Shown: positions 57,335 through 64,000 of the stretch, piece by piece
Numbering within the stretch: the stretch's first letter is position 1
Layout of the letters: every line of letters starts with the position of its first letter
Assembly: GCA_903789525.1 (NCBI GenBank)
Contig: CAIFER010000001.1
Span: 496,001-560,000 of the forward strand
From: an uncultured Aeriscardovia sp.
Lineage (GTDB): Bacteria; Actinomycetota; Actinomycetes; Actinomycetales; Bifidobacteriaceae
Reading direction: 5' to 3'
DNA: 64,000 nucleotides
The notes under the pieces: generated by a model
Seen by the model: the letters and a program-made list of their open reading frames with translations, nothing else
Databases searched by the model: none
Told to the model about the DNA's origin: nothing
Translations under genes and position numbers: made by a program

Positions 57335-57796
57335 TTACTTCTCAGATGAATCAGACGAATCTGAATCTGACGAGTCCTTTGAGTCTGACTCAGCGGACGA
57401 ATCACTTGCTGAATCAGACTTGTGATCCGTCTGATCTGCAGTATCAGATGCGCTTGAAGTACTCTCGTCCTTGTGCTGAGCCGCAGCTTTACGCGCCTCA
57501 TTGATCTTCTCATCATCGACTTCTGGCTCATCAGAAGCAAGCTTCTCTTCGAGCAATCCCTCGTTAATCTCACGGAATGCGATCGAAAGCGGCTTTTCAT
57601 TGTTACCGTATTCGACGAGCGGGCCGACGTTTTGCAGGACGCCCTCATTGAGCTGATTGAAATACGAATTAATTTGACGAGCACGCTTAGCTGCGAACAT
57701 CGCCAGTGCATATTTGTTTCCATTGGTGTGCGAAACAAGCTCATCAATCGTTGGTTTTGCTACTCCAGTTGGATGTGGCGAAGTCCCAAGTGCCAT
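57335..57796 (-). CDS. rpoZ: RNA polymerase omega subunit with acidic Ser/Asp tail
   Basis: Omega stabilises the beta' subunit of RNA polymerase. The core [31 protein letters not shown] is clearly omega, and [15 protein letters not shown] matches its C-terminal helix. Beyond residue 95 is a tail of about 58 residues made almost wholly of Ser, Asp, Glu and Lys, absent from most omega proteins. Length 153 against the usual 80-110. The ATG has GGAGGATTGAC upstream. It lies between gmk and metK; coaBC, which often separates rpoZ from metK in Actinobacteria, is missing. Confidence 0.93.
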   Translation of the reverse strand: MALGTSPHPTGVAKPTIDELVSHTNGNKYALAMFAAKRARQINSYFNQLNEGVLQNVGPLVEYGNNEKPLSIAFREINEGLLEEKLASDEPEVDDEKINEARKAAAQHKDESTSSASDTADQTDHKSDSASDSSAESDSKDSSDSDSSDSSEK

Positions 57797-57859
57797 GTCA
57801 ATCCTCCACTTCTGATCGGTCTCTCATTATATTCCCCAGCCTAGGCAAACACGGGCTTT

Positions 57860-58567
57860 TCACTCGTCAGGATTGAGACCATATTCCTGTGCAACGAGAC
57901 GCCATAGCTCATCCGCTGCTCGCTCGACACGATCGTTGACGATGACGCGATCAAACTCCCGTTCCGCTCCGAGCTCAATGCGCGCTGTTGCCAACCGTTT
58001 CATGCGCTGTTCCTCATTTTCCGTGCCACGCTCGGCGAGACGCGTGATCAGATCATCAAAGCTCGGCGGCGCTAGGAAGACAAAGAGCACATCAATACCG
58101 AGTTCAGCAGCCTTCTCACGAACTCGACGGGCACCTTGGAGATCAATCTCGAGAATAGTAGGAATTCCCGCTTGCAAGTGCTCTTGGACAGGACGCAATG
58201 GTGTGCCATAGTCCGCCATATTGTGAACAACCGCAGTTTCCAAGAACTCATTGTTCTGCCGCATTTGGCGGAATTTTTCAGGAGTGACAAAGTAGTAATC
58301 CACTCCATTTTTCTCACCGGGACGTGGCTGACGTGTCGTGGCCGAGACAGAAACCCACACGTTTGGATGCTTCGCGCGTAAGGCAGCTTCGACAGTTCCT
58401 TTTCCGACAGCAGTTGGACCGGACAGAACAATCATGCGCCCACGTGGAGCTGACGAATGAGCCCTCTTCTTCCGAACCCGTGTTGCATACGTTTTCGCAC
58501 GTCCGAACCAGTTGCGGACAGGAGAGTGATGAGGTGAAGAATCGTTTTCTGTGTGCTGTCTCGACAT
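57860..58567 (-). CDS. gmk: Guanylate kinase
   Basis: Converts GMP to GDP with ATP. The P-loop is GPTAVGKGT, and the GMP-binding pattern SVSATTRQPRPGEKNGVDYYFVTPEKF follows. Also seen are FLETAVVHNMADYGTPL and the GARRVREKAAELGIDVLFVFLAPP strand. About 45 residues of basic N-terminal extension precede the kinase core (235 against about 200). ATG 58567 has GAGGAGG close upstream. It is directly upstream of rpoZ, in the usual gmk-rpoZ order; nusB is the next gene upstream. Confidence 0.96.
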   Translation of the reverse strand: MSRQHTENDSSPHHSPVRNWFGRAKTYATRVRKKRAHSSAPRGRMIVLSGPTAVGKGTVEAALRAKHPNVWVSVSATTRQPRPGEKNGVDYYFVTPEKFRQMRQNNEFLETAVVHNMADYGTPLRPVQEHLQAGIPTILEIDLQGARRVREKAAELGIDVLFVFLAPPSFDDLITRLAERGTENEEQRMKRLATARIELGAEREFDRVIVNDRVERAADELWRLVAQEYGLNPDE

Positions 58568-58627
58568 ACACACCCTCCTCACGGTATTGGGTGATTATAA
58601 TGATCTTTTTATCCGTTTATACGCATT

Positions 58628-59326
58628 CTACCGGATTCCGGCGTGTCGATGCTCAAAGATCGTCGTTCTTGCCAAAAGACGCTCGGATTGATGAATTTGC
58701 TTCGTTACCGGTCGCTCAAGACGAGCTCCTTCACGCCGCCGAGTGAGCAAGCGATGTCGCTCAACACGGGTCAAAGCCTTCCGCCGCCTTCGTTCAGCTG
58801 CCGGGATCAGCGACTGCAGTGTACCGATTGTCGAGTGATCCGTCTGCGTATTATCTGTATCGCGTCCATTCTCCTGAGCCGAACTCAGTCCCACTGCGCG
58901 CTGTGATTCATCATCATGCTCTGGCCGATCATTCGGATCCTCAGAAATAGCACTGAGCACGGCGTGAATAAACGCCGGCGAATCCGCATCACTGAATCGT
59001 TTAGACAGTTTCAGTGCCTCATCAATTGCTACAGGAGCAGGCGTGTCGTCGTTATAAACTATTTCCCACGTCGCAATACGCAGAATATTCCGATCAATGA
59101 CGGCCATGCGCGAAAGATGCCAACTCGCATGATCATTGATCATGCCGTCAATATGTTTGTAGTGCTGCGCAACGCCGCGGACAATCTGAATCGCATAAGC
59201 AGGGAGAGGCGTCTCAGCTCCGGGCATGGCCATTCGTTCACTGAGCAGATCGAGGATATCTGCGTCTTTTTCATCAGCTTCATAGAGCGTGTTGAGTGCC
59301 CGCTTACGAGCAGTGGAACGAGCCAT
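58628..59326 (-). CDS. nusB: Transcription antitermination factor NusB
   Basis: NusB pairs with ribosomal protein S10 on boxA RNA during rRNA transcription. The N-terminal 140 residues are canonical: RSTARKRALNTLYEADEKD, VRGVAQHYKHIDGMI and DRNILRIATWEIVY...PVAIDEALKLSKRFS. The remaining 90 residues are a polar Arg/Glu/Gln-rich tail with no clear fold, so the protein (232) is longer than the usual 140-160. It lies 191 bases after efp; gmk follows within about 60 bases, with no car genes between. Confidence 0.95.
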   Translation of the reverse strand: MARSTARKRALNTLYEADEKDADILDLLSERMAMPGAETPLPAYAIQIVRGVAQHYKHIDGMINDHASWHLSRMAVIDRNILRIATWEIVYNDDTPAPVAIDEALKLSKRFSDADSPAFIHAVLSAISEDPNDRPEHDDESQRAVGLSSAQENGRDTDNTQTDHSTIGTLQSLIPAAERRRRKALTRVERHRLLTRRREGARLERPVTKQIHQSERLLARTTIFEHRHAGIR

Positions 59327-59348
59327 CGGCCTCTCCCATCTTCAAACA

Positions 59349-59376
59349 GGTGCCAGCCTCACGAAGGACTAGCACC
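59349..59376 (-). promoter_or_regulatory. Hairpin upstream of nusB
   Basis: GGTGC (59349-59353) pairs with GCACC (59372-59376), with a partial AG-CCT/AGG-CT inner pairing. It lies about 25 bases before the nusB start, downstream of the efp terminator on the same strand. It may influence nusB expression; no T-run follows. Confidence 0.35.
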
Positions 59377-59387
59377 TTCATGCAATT

Positions 59388-59418
59388 TTCAAACAACAAC
59401 TCTCGCCACCAGCGAGAG
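59388..59418 (-). terminator. Likely terminator of efp
   Basis: A 7-bp stem CTCTCGC/GCGAGAG (59400-59406 with 59412-59418) and a 5-base loop, followed on the minus strand by TTGTTGTTTG. It lies 100 bases past the efp stop. The T-run is broken, so some read-through to nusB is likely. Confidence 0.6.
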
Positions 59419-59517
59419 CTTTCATATATACATCACCACAGGCTCATCTATGCCAAATGAAAAGCATTCTTGCATAGATGATTGGAAACAGTCTTCGACT
59501 ATTATCGTCTTTCAGTC

Positions 59518-60084
59518 TCAGCGCGTCTCACGACCGAGATAGCTGCCATCGCGCGTATCGACCTTGACGATTTCGCCCGTCTTCACGAAGAGCGGAACCT
59601 GAATCTCTGCACCAGTTTCAACAGTTGCTGGCTTCGTTCCTGCGTTCGAGCGATTGCCCTGGACACCCGGCTCGGTTTCAGTCACCTTCAGCATCACGGA
59701 AGCTGGGAGCTGAACAGACAGTGGAGTGCCATCGTGGAAGCTGATCACGCAATCAGTTCCCTCCACCAGGTACTGTGCCTGATCGCCGAGCATGCTGGAA
59801 GGAATAGAAACCTGATCATACGTTTGCATATCCATGAAGACGAAGTTGTCGCCATCACGATATGAGAACTGAAGATTACGGTTATCAACCGTCTCAAAAT
59901 CAACCTTCATGCCGGCGTTAAACGTGCGCTCAACCTGCTTGCCGCTCAGAACGTTCTTGATGGTGGTACGAACGAAAGCCGGTCCCTTGCCAGGCTTAAC
60001 ATGCTGGAACTTCACGACCGTCCACAACTGGCCGTTCAAATTCAAAACGGAGCCGTTCTTGATATCGTTCGTGGTTTCTGCCAT
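59518..60084 (-). CDS. efp: Elongation factor P
   Basis: EF-P relieves ribosome stalling at proline stretches. It has the three-domain layout: the N-terminal KOW-like domain, with the conserved Lys33 at the tip loop in [13 protein letters not shown], and two OB domains with the signature [23 protein letters not shown]. Length 188 is standard. No epmA or epmB gene is nearby; actinobacterial EF-P often functions unmodified. The ATG has AGGAGG about eleven bases upstream. Confidence 0.97.
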   Translation of the reverse strand: MAETTNDIKNGSVLNLNGQLWTVVKFQHVKPGKGPAFVRTTIKNVLSGKQVERTFNAGMKVDFETVDNRNLQFSYRDGDNFVFMDMQTYDQVSIPSSMLGDQAQYLVEGTDCVISFHDGTPLSVQLPASVMLKVTETEPGVQGNRSNAGTKPATVETGAEIQVPLFVKTGEIVKVDTRDGSYLGRETR

Positions 60085-60153
60085 GTTTCATCTGCCTCCT
60101 GAATGACGGAAAAGAAAGAATAACTCGCTCTTGCGAGTCACTAAGCTGAGGCC

Positions 60154-60162
60154 ATTATGCCA
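60154..60162 (-). promoter_or_regulatory. Extended -10 promoter of efp
   Basis: On the minus strand TGG-CATAAT (extended -10) lies 70 bases before the efp ATG. A small ACTCGC-TCTT-GCGAGT hairpin (60123-60138) is in the leader. No clear -35 is present. Confidence 0.4.
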
Positions 60163-60208
60163 CGCCGGCTTGTCAACACACGACAATCACATACAAAAGG
60201 AAAACATG

Positions 60209-60217
60209 TGCTATAGT
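60209..60217 (+). promoter_or_regulatory. Extended -10 promoter of tRNA-Pro
   Basis: TGC-TATAGT lies 12 bases before the mature tRNA-Pro 5' end; the same nine bases occur before tRNA-Leu. There is no good -35 box. Confidence 0.5.
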
Positions 60218-60228
60218 AGTTTTTGTTA

Positions 60229-60302
60229 CGGGCCGTAGCGCAGCTTGGTAGCGCGCCTGCTTTGGGTGCAGGATGTCGCAAGTTCAAATCTTGTCGGCCC
60301 GA
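60229..60302 (+). tRNA. tRNA-Pro (TGG)
   Basis: A 74-base cloverleaf: acceptor CGGGCCG/CGGCCCG with discriminator A, D arm with TTGGTAGC, anticodon loop TTTGGGT giving TGG, and T arm with GTTCAAATC. The 5' C opposite G at the acceptor end is typical of tRNA-Pro. It reads CCA and probably other CCN codons. CCA is not encoded. A strong terminator follows. Confidence 0.97.
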
Positions 60303-60309
60303 CGGTTTT

Positions 60310-60363
60310 CCCGTCATCTCAATGGTTTCACGATCACTGAGGATGACGGGATTTCTTTTTTTC
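60310..60363 (+). terminator. Terminator of tRNA-Pro
   Basis: A 9-bp stem CCCGTCATC/GATGACGGG (60310-60318 with 60342-60350), extended by CTCA/TGAG, followed by ATTTCTTTTTTT. Confidence 0.92.
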
Positions 60364-60406
60364 TGGAGCAATGAGTCACGAATGATGGCTCACGATTGCT
60401 GCATCA

Positions 60407-61420
60407 TCATGACGAAAGGCCGAAAGTTGCCTTCCTATTTGGCATCACCGGCGCAACAGGCGATGCAAGATGAAGTGTAAACGGGTCTGTATCGGTCTGA
60501 GATAGTTTGATCGTCACCGTTTTCCCCGTTGCTTGCTCAATCGCATGGCTGATATCAGGGATTGCATAATCGAACCACACCTTTTCTGAGGCATAGTGCG
60601 GTGTGTTGATAATTGCTGGTGTTGAATGGAACTCGGACTGCTCCCCTAATCCCGTGAGACGCCCATTGGTAACTTTGATCCCACGGGCACGCAACAGCGC
60701 TTCCTCGTCAGCTTGCTGCTGTTCGTCTAAAACCGGATGATGGCGCAAATCGGACGTCACGTACACATCTGCACCCGTTGCCCGAACTTGATCGAAGAAG
60801 GAATCTCCTGATCCGCCGAGCACAACCACTTTAGAGACAGGCATATCGAGGTCACCGGCAACATCGACGCCACGCTGCGTCGGTGGAATCACATGATTGA
60901 CACGATCAGCAAATGCACGCAGTGACAGTGGTTGTGGTAAATGCCCCACACGACCTTCACCAAGCTGACCATTCCACGGTGAGGAGGGATCGTCAATGGG
61001 AATGAGCGGCTTTTGATCGAGGATACCCAACTTGTCGGCGAGCGCTTGGCTGACTCCACGGTGCGCTGCATCTGCATTCGTGTGACCTACCCACAGAGCA
61101 ATACCATGCGATTCGAGCTGACGAACAATCGCCCCACGATGTCCCAGACCGCTGACTTGATGCACAGAGCGGAAGAACAGTGGGTGATGCGTAATGAGGA
61201 GATCGGCATTCCACTCGATAGCTTCACGAATGATGTCGAGACTCGGATCAACTGCACAGTAAATCCGGTGCACCGGTGCAAGAAGATCCCCTACGATCAG
61301 ACCGGGGTGATCCCAGCTCTCCGCATATGTGAGCGGATACAACTTTTCGAGCTGTTGAACAACTTGCGCGAGAATCGGCCCCTGATCAGCTGTTGCATTT
61401 TCGTGTGTGGATGATGACAT
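60407..61420 (-). CDS. Nif3-like dinuclear metal centre protein (DUF34)
   Basis: A 337-residue member of the Nif3/YbgI family, which binds two metal ions in a ring-shaped hexamer; the reaction is not settled (GTP cyclohydrolase-type FolE2-like and metal chaperone roles have been proposed). Metal ligands are in LITHHPLFFRSVHQ and WVGHTNADAAHRG near residues 78-110 and TSDLRHHPVLDE near residue 225. It starts 63 bases after polA on the same strand and ends opposite the tRNA-Pro terminator. Confidence 0.9.
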   Translation of the reverse strand: MSSSTHENATADQGPILAQVVQQLEKLYPLTYAESWDHPGLIVGDLLAPVHRIYCAVDPSLDIIREAIEWNADLLITHHPLFFRSVHQVSGLGHRGAIVRQLESHGIALWVGHTNADAAHRGVSQALADKLGILDQKPLIPIDDPSSPWNGQLGEGRVGHLPQPLSLRAFADRVNHVIPPTQRGVDVAGDLDMPVSKVVVLGGSGDSFFDQVRATGADVYVTSDLRHHPVLDEQQQADEEALLRARGIKVTNGRLTGLGEQSEFHSTPAIINTPHYASEKVWFDYAIPDISHAIEQATGKTVTIKLSQTDTDPFTLHLASPVAPVMPNRKATFGLSS

Positions 61421-61483
61421 GATTCCCCTCTTCCCTTGTCGCGCTGAGTGTCGTTGAGCACAATCGTATACATTCGCTTGCGA

Positions 61484-64000
61484 TTAGTGAGCGGCAGCCT
61501 TCCAATTCGGTCCCACACCCGTCGAGACGCTGAGCGGAACACTTAAATGAACCGCATTTTCCATCGCATCCTTGATCAGCGCGGTGACTTTTTCTTCTTC
61601 GCCTGCTGCGAGTCCGACGATGAGCTCATCGTGAATCTGCAGGAGAATTTGGCTACGAGCGCCCATTCTGTCGAGCTCTTGCTGAGCACGAATCATCGCG
61701 AGTTTCATGATGTCAGCGGCAGAACCTTGGATCGGGGCATTCAGCGCCTCACGCTGAGCAGCGAGCCGTGCCATGCGATTGCGTGTATGAAGAGCTGGGA
61801 AGTAGCGGCGCCGACCGAACATCGTCTCCGTGTATCCCCGTTTCTGTGCAAGCCGGACGAGCGATTCGAGGTAGTCGTGCACTTTCCCGAACGTTGCAAA
61901 ATACTTATCCGAGAGAATACTCGCTTCAGCCGGACTGACTTCCAACCGCTGCGAAAGGCCGAAGTTTGTCAAACCGTATGCCAAGCCGTAGCTCATTGCT
62001 TTCACATGTGTGCGCTGGGCCGGTGTGATCTGGTCAATCGGGATACCGTAGACGAGCGAAGCAACGTACTTGTGGAAGTCTGCACCCGACCGGAACGCTT
62101 CGATGAGTCGCTCATCGCCAGACAGATGTGCCATGATGCGCAATTCGACCTGAGAATAATCGCAACTGAGCAATTGAGTAAAGCGCGGAGCCGCCACGAA
62201 TGCAGAACGAATCTGACGGCCTTCAGCACTGCGATTCGGGATATTCTGCAGGTTCGGATCCGCTGAGCTGAGCCGTCCCGTTGCCGCGACCGTCTGCTCA
62301 TACGTCGTATGAATGCGGTTATCTTGCGGATTGATCGTCTCTTGAAGAGTTTCGATCATGCCTTCAAGTTTGCTCTGCTCGCGATAATCCTTGAGTGCCA
62401 CGAGGAATCCGCTCGCCTGTTCATTATCCGCATACTTGACGAGAAGTTTATCGAGTTCAGAGGCGCTCGTCGAATACCCTCGCCGCGTCTTTTTCGCCCC
62501 TTTCAGACCCATCTGATCGAAGAGGACAGTCTGCAACTGCTTCGGGCTACTGAGATTGATGTCATCACGTCCTGCACAGCGATACGCCTGCGTTTGCGCT
62601 TGTGCCTCAGCGGTCGCAAATTCACGGCGAATAGATTCGAGACGATGCCGGTCGACATCTGCTCCCCGATCTTCCATACCTGCTAAGACGCGTGACGTCG
62701 GCATTTCGATGCGATCGAGCAATCCCCGCTGACCACGCCGATCAATCACTGGAACAAACGTGCGCGCGAGCGCTGCAACGAGTGGTAGGCGACGAGCTAA
62801 CAGAGCGTTACGAGAGCTCTCCTGCTCCTTTCGCTCCGCTGCAGTTAATTTCTTCCGTGAGCGGCGCTCTTTTTCAGGCATGTAGTCGGTTTTCATGAAA
62901 GCTGTTGCGCATGCTTCCACACTGACCGGAGATGTATCTGGTTGCACGATATACGACGCAAGTCGCACATCTAACACTGGTGTTGGCACAGAAATACCGA
63001 TTGCATGGGCAAGACGAAGATCTTCCTTATATCCCCATACGATGAGGGGCGCTGATGCCAGTGCCTGTGAGAGAAGATGACGATACTGATCAGCTTGTTC
63101 TCCGCTGATCGCAGAAGAATTACTCGAAGCCTTATCATTCCCCTGGTCATCACTGTCAAGATCAAAGGACGCTTGACCGGAGTCATCGGGATCGGTCTGG
63201 CCCTCCACCTGCTCTACGCGATTGAGTGCGGAAACCGACAACCGCAGTGCGTGACCATCTGGTGCCAAGAAATCAAGCGCTGTAACACGTTCACGACCAG
63301 GTCTACTATCCCCCTCAAAGAGCACAACGAGAGCATGCGCAATTGCTGATGTCAGTGACGTGGATGTCTTCAAGAAGTGCGCAATTGACGCCTGATCTGT
63401 TCCGTCGATCGTTGGATAGACATGCTGCTCTTCGTGCTCGGAATCGTGAGAATCCTCTGAATCCTTTGCGGTTGAAGTTGGCAGCGGACCGACATGCTGT
63501 TCAAACCAGTGCGTCAACACCTGCACATCTGGCAGTGCAATAGGGAACGGTGCAGTCATCGTGGATACAGTTTGCTGCGCGTGCGATGAATGCTGAGCCT
63601 GCTGATAGTTGTCTGATGACGCTGAAGAGTGGGCTGCTGATTGCGATGTAGCGCAGGTGTCAAAAACGGGGACAGTTGGTTGGACTGCCGTAACTGTTGC
63701 ATCATCTGAAGCATCTGCCAAATCTTTCGACAGCTGTGACGACGAAGCAATAGTCTGCCCAGAATTGGCGCTGAACGTGGTCACCAAGCGTCGACGAGTT
63801 CGAACACCAAATTCAAGTTGCTTGAGCACCGAATCGAGTTCATCTTGATTGAATGTCGTGATCCGCAGTTGATCGAAACTGACATTGAGATCGAGGTGAC
63901 GCCTGACCGCGTTAATCCAACGATTTTGCTTCACCTGGTCAATCATCGACCGCAAATCAGCGCCTTTTTTGCCGCCGATTTGATCCGCGTGTGCGAGAAT
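61484..64000 (-). CDS. polA: DNA polymerase I (5' end outside window)
   Basis: The last 839 residues are visible and the frame is open to the right edge. The first residues (ILAHADQIGGKKGADLRSMI) belong to the end of the 5' nuclease domain. The polymerase domain shows motif A LSCDYSQVELRIMAHLSGDERL, motif B RTHVKAMSYGLAYGLTNFG and motif C LLQIHDELIVG. The middle, which would be the 3'-5' exonuclease domain, lacks the DxE exonuclease motif and contains low-complexity Ser/Asp/Gln insertions. Loss of proofreading is usual in actinobacterial PolA. The protein is for repair and Okazaki fragment processing. Confidence 0.96.
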   Translation of the reverse strand: MLAHADQIGGKKGADLRSMIDQVKQNRWINAVRRHLDLNVSFDQLRITTFNQDELDSVLKQLEFGVRTRRRLVTTFSANSGQTIASSSQLSKDLADASDDATVTAVQPTVPVFDTCATSQSAAHSSASSDNYQQAQHSSHAQQTVSTMTAPFPIALPDVQVLTHWFEQHVGPLPTSTAKDSEDSHDSEHEEQHVYPTIDGTDQASIAHFLKTSTSLTSAIAHALVVLFEGDSRPGRERVTALDFLAPDGHALRLSVSALNRVEQVEGQTDPDDSGQASFDLDSDDQGNDKASSNSSAISGEQADQYRHLLSQALASAPLIVWGYKEDLRLAHAIGISVPTPVLDVRLASYIVQPDTSPVSVEACATAFMKTDYMPEKERRSRKKLTAAERKEQESSRNALLARRLPLVAALARTFVPVIDRRGQRGLLDRIEMPTSRVLAGMEDRGADVDRHRLESIRREFATAEAQAQTQAYRCAGRDDINLSSPKQLQTVLFDQMGLKGAKKTRRGYSTSASELDKLLVKYADNEQASGFLVALKDYREQSKLEGMIETLQETINPQDNRIHTTYEQTVAATGRLSSADPNLQNIPNRSAEGRQIRSAFVAAPRFTQLLSCDYSQVELRIMAHLSGDERLIEAFRSGADFHKYVASLVYGIPIDQITPAQRTHVKAMSYGLAYGLTNFGLSQRLEVSPAEASILSDKYFATFGKVHDYLESLVRLAQKRGYTETMFGRRRYFPALHTRNRMARLAAQREALNAPIQGSAADIMKLAMIRAQQELDRMGARSQILLQIHDELIVGLAAGEEEKVTALIKDAMENAVHLSVPLSVSTGVGPNWKAAAH

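Noticed and set aside
1-64000. CRISPR arrays, insertion sequences, prophage or defence genes
   Set aside because: No regularly spaced repeats, transposases, integrases, toxin-antitoxin pairs or restriction genes were seen on either strand.

Overview
The window is a gene-dense stretch of chromosome from a member of the Bifidobacteriaceae (Actinobacteria) with mid-range GC. The main evidence is a phosphoketolase gene (xfp) followed by pta and ackA, the core of the bifid shunt. Supporting evidence is an actinobacterial suf operon (sufB-D-C-S-U plus a SufT-like gene), a primosomal PriA that lacks its Walker A motif, and the actinobacterial gene orders rpsD-DUF948-small membrane protein-alaS-ruvX-mltG and efp-nusB-gmk-rpoZ-metK-priA-fmt-rsmB. 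Genus cannot be fixed by eye; a low-GC Bifidobacterium or a Scardovia/Alloscardovia-type organism would both fit. I see no phage, insertion sequence, CRISPR array or plasmid-type gene. Both ends cut genes: a Gfo/Idh/MocA oxidoreductase on the left and polA on the right.

Layout. 1-5.3 kb, minus strand: HIT protein, phoH, ybeY, corC-like and era, overlapping in sequence, then the partial oxidoreductase. 5.4-7.3 kb: tRNA-Leu(GAG), a class I glutamine amidotransferase and a SpoU-type RNA methyltransferase. 7.3-15.8 kb: a uracil permease with a long structured leader, then the suf operon. 15.9-25.1 kb: pyrG, a plus-strand prepilin peptidase, mltG, ruvX, alaS, two small envelope genes, a histidine phosphatase and rpsD. 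25.3-31 kb: pcrA; then xpt-pbuX (xanthine salvage) and an amidohydrolase. 31-34.8 kb: a small accessory cluster (MalY-like lyase, DUF3737 protein, divergent TetR regulator, TSUP exporter). 34.9-42.6 kb: guaA, then xfp, pta and ackA. 42.7-49 kb: GH35 beta-galactosidase and divergent glgX sharing an operator-like palindrome, a membrane protein and a tRNA-Arg. 49-64 kb: degenerate IMPase-like gene, rsmB, fmt, HAD hydrolase, priA, metK, rpoZ, gmk, nusB, efp, tRNA-Pro(TGG), Nif3-like gene and polA.

How it fits together. Sugars released by GH35 and GlgX feed fructose-6-phosphate into Xfp; the acetyl phosphate goes to AckA (ATP plus acetate) or Pta (acetyl-CoA). Purine and pyrimidine salvage are well represented (two NCS2 permeases, Xpt, GuaA, PyrG). 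The aro genes expected near mltG and the carAB/pyrF/mihF genes expected near gmk are absent from these positions, which suggests reduced biosynthesis or relocation.

Most interesting signals: a 23-codon leader ORF with a very strong Shine-Dalgarno whose stop overlaps the xfp start codon; a terminator placed just before the metK ribosome binding site; mutually exclusive hairpins between the suf operon and the uracil permease gene; a tRNA-Arg with C instead of U at position 33; and the MalY/DUF3737/TetR/TSUP cluster. I did not find a clear new defence or mobile system.
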